Shown: positions 61,445-64,000 of the stretch, in pieces | Numbering within the stretch: position 1 is the first letter of the stretch | Layout: each line of letters begins with the position of its first letter | DNA from: Bolinopsis microptera | Taxonomy: Eukaryota; Ctenophora; Tentaculata; Lobata; Bolinopsidae | Assembly: GCF_026151205.1 (NCBI RefSeq) | Contig: NC_087075.1 | Coordinates: 4,004,359 to 4,068,358 of the forward strand | Reading direction: 5' to 3' | DNA: 64,000 bases | Position numbers and translations under genes: made by a program | The notes under the pieces: generated by a model | What the model was told of the DNA's origin: nothing | What the model saw: only the letters and a program-made list of their open reading frames with translations | The model's database searches: none

Positions 61445-61580
61445 TATCGACTATTGAGGGTTACTAGGTTACTAGAACTGGTTACTAGAGCTAGGTTACT
61501 AAAACTGGTTACTAGGTTACTAGAACTGGTGACTAGGTTACTAGAACTGGTTACTAGAACTGGTTACTAGGTTACTGCAT
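61445..61580. repeat. GTTACTAG / ACTGGTTACTAGA repeat patch
   Basis: About ten copies of the same 8- and 13-bp units as the 1-kb array in the cyclase gene, 16 kb away. Confidence 0.9.
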
Positions 61581-61662
61581 AGAAGTGACAAAAATACGCT
61601 ATAGATCGTGAAATTGAGTGGCCACCCATAAAAGAAATGCGTACCCATATCTAAATAGAAAA

Positions 61663-62608
61663 TACCTTACTCGGGATTATCATGACCGGGATAAAGTGGC
61701 GGGTTTAGGGTAATTTCGCCATATTTTTCCCGAGCCACATTTTCACCGGTCGTTAATAAACCCGCCGACTCAGCTTTTAGGGTTCCCAAGGGGTATCATG
61801 GGTGCTCATATTTTAATCGTTGTCTTATATTCACTAAAGAAGACTATTGGGACACTTTTTGTAGGTTTTTCGACTTCATTTGGCTAAAATTGCAAAAAAT
61901 TCACCTTTTTGCCCAATCGGCTCAAAACACGAGGTTTAGTGGCTCCAATTTTAGTGACTGTTGGCCACGTGCCGTTGGAGATAAGTAAGTTATGCCATTT
62001 CTTCTTGATGCACGGCGGAGAGATAAGTGGGGTTGTTGAAGATATGGTGCCCAGGAGATCTCCTATACCAAGTGGGGGGTTGGAAATCAAGTTAAAGGCA
62101 ACGTTCAAAGCTGTCGCACCTTTAGCTGACAAAATGAAGGTACTCCTAAGAGCGGCATATGATTACGAGTTCCAGGCTCAGAAAAGGGGGGATGATGAAA
62201 GGGATGATCCAGATGAAGATAACGAAGATGATTACAACTTATTGGAAGACTAAACAGCTCTCCCTTTATCTTAATATCGATCTGGTTGTTACGCATCTAA
62301 TGTTAAAAATTATTTTCCATCTATAGTTTGATTAACCACGAGTCATTATTTCTGTCTACTTTCAACAATTATTGATAATTCGACTTGTTTCACAAGTTTT
62401 AGCAATGCGAAAATTTCTAAATTTGCTTATCTCTAATAAGGAAATTTACATCTGAGACAACATTTTTGAATCTAAAATTGAAAGGTTGGACACCGGTAAA
62501 ATGGCGACCGGGAAAATGTGGTGGGTTTTGAGCAATTTCGCCATATTTTTCCCGAACCATATTTTAACCGGTCGTTAATAAACCCGTCGTAATAATCCCG
62601 AGTAGGTA
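61663..62608. mobile_element. Transposon-like element with CTACTCGGGATTAT ends and subterminal direct repeats
   Basis: TACCTTACTCGGGATTAT (left) and AATAATCCCGAGTAGGTA (right) are inverted with one indel. Inside each end lies a direct, not inverted, repeat of about 90 bases (61690-61775 and 62510-62590), sharing TTTCGCCATATTTTTCCCGA and GGTCGTTAATAAACCCG. A TA dinucleotide flanks. It carries one coding remnant (61888-62253). Confidence 0.7.
61888..62253 (+). CDS. Transposon-borne coding remnant or terminal exon, 121 codons
   Basis: The frame opens after a TAA and lacks an early ATG, so it is a partial product or terminal exon. The core reads like a small folded domain (VTVGHVPLEISKLCHFF, RRSPIPSGGLEIKL) followed by an acidic tail (DDPDEDNEDDYNLLED) and stop. 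Segments with EIS..FF and SPIPSGGLE are, as far as I recall, found in proteins encoded by invertebrate DNA transposons and resemble HIRAN-like accessory domains; that link is tentative. It lies between the subterminal repeats of the element. Confidence 0.45.
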   Translation, partial: NCKKFTFLPNRLKTRGLVAPILVTVGHVPLEISKLCHFFLMHGGEISGVVEDMVPRRSPIPSGGLEIKLKATFKAVAPLADKMKVLLRAAYDYEFQAQKRGDDERDDPDEDNEDDYNLLED

Positions 62609-64000
62609 AAGTGTTTTTGATTGACATAAAATTGAAACTCAAACATTTAAATTTGAAAACGGAAATTTTTTAACAGCTTTACAGTTATGCGACTTCAGTT
62701 TTCACTTTTATTTGTAAACATTTTAATTCTAGTTTAGCTAAATTCAAAATGAAATCCGAAAGGGTTTAATTCAAAATCAAACTTAATCATTGCCATAATA
62801 ATGTTATGTAAATAATAAGTGATGATGTATCAAAAATATTATACCACAAAATTTAAATTTGTATCCTGCATGTGTATGTTTAACATTTTTTATTAAATAC
62901 TTTTAATAAAATCAGCGAGGCTATGAAAACCAACAATGGCACAAAGAGCGAAAACTCAACAGAAAATTAGGATTCTACAACCTCATCAAGGTAAGCTTCG
63001 GTTGCGAAACATACTTGTCGATCAACATACGGCCACAGCAGACTAGGAGACTTGCGCAACTCAGAATAAGCTCGCATCAATACAACACCGAAACAGGAAG
63101 ACACGGTGCATGCATCGCCATAAACTTTCGAATAGGATATGTAAACACTGTTCTACTACAGATGAGGAGTCACTCGACCTTCTTCTAGAGCTTCCTTTCC
63201 CCAATCATCGAAGATGAGCTTCATGTATTGCGCACTTGCCCTCTCTATGAAGATTTCCATCACTTTTTGTCCCCACAAAGTAAAACATTACTCTTCTCTA
63301 TGATATTGGAGAGATCTTCGTACACCCTATAACCATCGGTTGTAGGGTGCGCGAAGATCCCCTAAACAAATTCCTAAGAATAACAATATTGCCTAATATA
63401 AGACACTTTTATAAGAGTTTATTTAAATTTTTAGAAAATTAAATCTCATTTTGAAGATTTGAGGAGATTATTTTTTGTTTATTATAGCTTTATAGTGGAT
63501 TTAATTTTATTCTCATCCTCTTAGTCTTGTATACAAGACTATATACATATATACTTTTTGACTTTTGGGTAAATTTACTTTTTATATTGGGTCAGACATT
63601 ACATTGTAATTTGACTTTTGAATCGTTTAATCCGTTTTAGAGTACAGCAATAAATGAATACCTTAGGGCCAATAATTTTGGTTACCATAAATTTAGTCAC
63701 TAATTTTGCAAATTTTTAGTCTACAACAATTTTAGTCACATTTTTCGACTTTTCGAGACCATTTTCCATTCCATTTACATTAAGATTAAGAACGACAAAT
63801 TTAGTCTACCCCTTCTGAACACAGATTAAGCTGCAATTTATTACTCAGGAATTTCAGTAACATCAGATCCAGAGTTTGTATTGATGATTTATACATTTTT
63901 AATCTTATAAGAATAATAACAATATTGCACTTTGAACTGTAATCACATTAAGTACTTTTCCTGATTAAAATACAATTTTTTAAATTAATTTAAAAAATAA
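62609..64000. other. AT-rich tail of the window
   Basis: No gene seen. A hairpin (GATCTTCG..CACCCTA at 63313-63329 with TAGGGTG..CGAAGATC to 63359) is the only structure noted. Confidence 0.4.

Noticed and set aside
63313-63359. Hairpin near the window end as a possible histone-type or terminator stem
   Set aside because: The stem sequence does not match the histone 3' consensus and there is no adjacent gene.

Overview
The window is invertebrate metazoan nuclear DNA. It is AT-rich, its genes are split by GT..AG introns, and it carries many interspersed repeats: non-LTR retrotransposons, and elements resembling hAT, piggyBac and PIF/Harbinger. It also holds an unusual load of minisatellites. 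A nitrate-sensor (NIT) receptor guanylate cyclase, a membrane-anchored laccase-like oxidase, internal TTAGGG-type repeats and class A GPCR motifs fit an aquatic invertebrate such as a cnidarian, placozoan or ctenophore. The phylum cannot be settled from sequence alone.

Layout. 1-1400 (minus): N-terminal two thirds of a laccase-like multicopper oxidase, cut by the window edge. 5792-7004 (plus): two-exon secreted, probably GPI-anchored protein with an internal duplication. 8515-22516 (plus): three exons of a beta-trefoil-like gene. Its first intron holds an intact LINE. Its second intron holds two intronless antisense genes, a class A GPCR (14739-15740) and a secreted transglutaminase-like protein (18959-21505). 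23543-26209: piggyBac-like foldback element. 29090-30421 (plus): four-exon secreted protein with ten cysteines after its signal peptide. 31125-33017 (minus): gene with a Gly/His-rich segment and four RanBP2-type zinc fingers. 35785-47725 (minus): 18-exon NIT-domain guanylate cyclase. 49350-50658: dead RTE-type LINE fragment with a 10-bp target duplication. 51150-56533 (minus): five-exon major-facilitator transporter with apparent frameshifts. 56700-64000: repeats and DNA transposons, including a hAT-like element with another terminal-inverted-repeat element nested inside.

The most striking pattern is that many minisatellites here are amplified exon boundaries. In the cyclase gene the exon 1 donor, exon 8 donor, exon 12 donor, exon 15 acceptor and the stop codon have each been copied into an adjacent array or partial duplicate, and the exon 3 donor abuts an array resembling its own intron start. 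The zinc-finger gene's stop region brackets a 10-bp array, and the cysteine-rich gene's first donor runs straight into an 8-bp array. This looks like a repeated process that expands introns with decoy splice sites. Exons were assembled by eye from splice signals, phase and protein motifs; phases agree across all joins except for three single-base frameshifts, which are stated.
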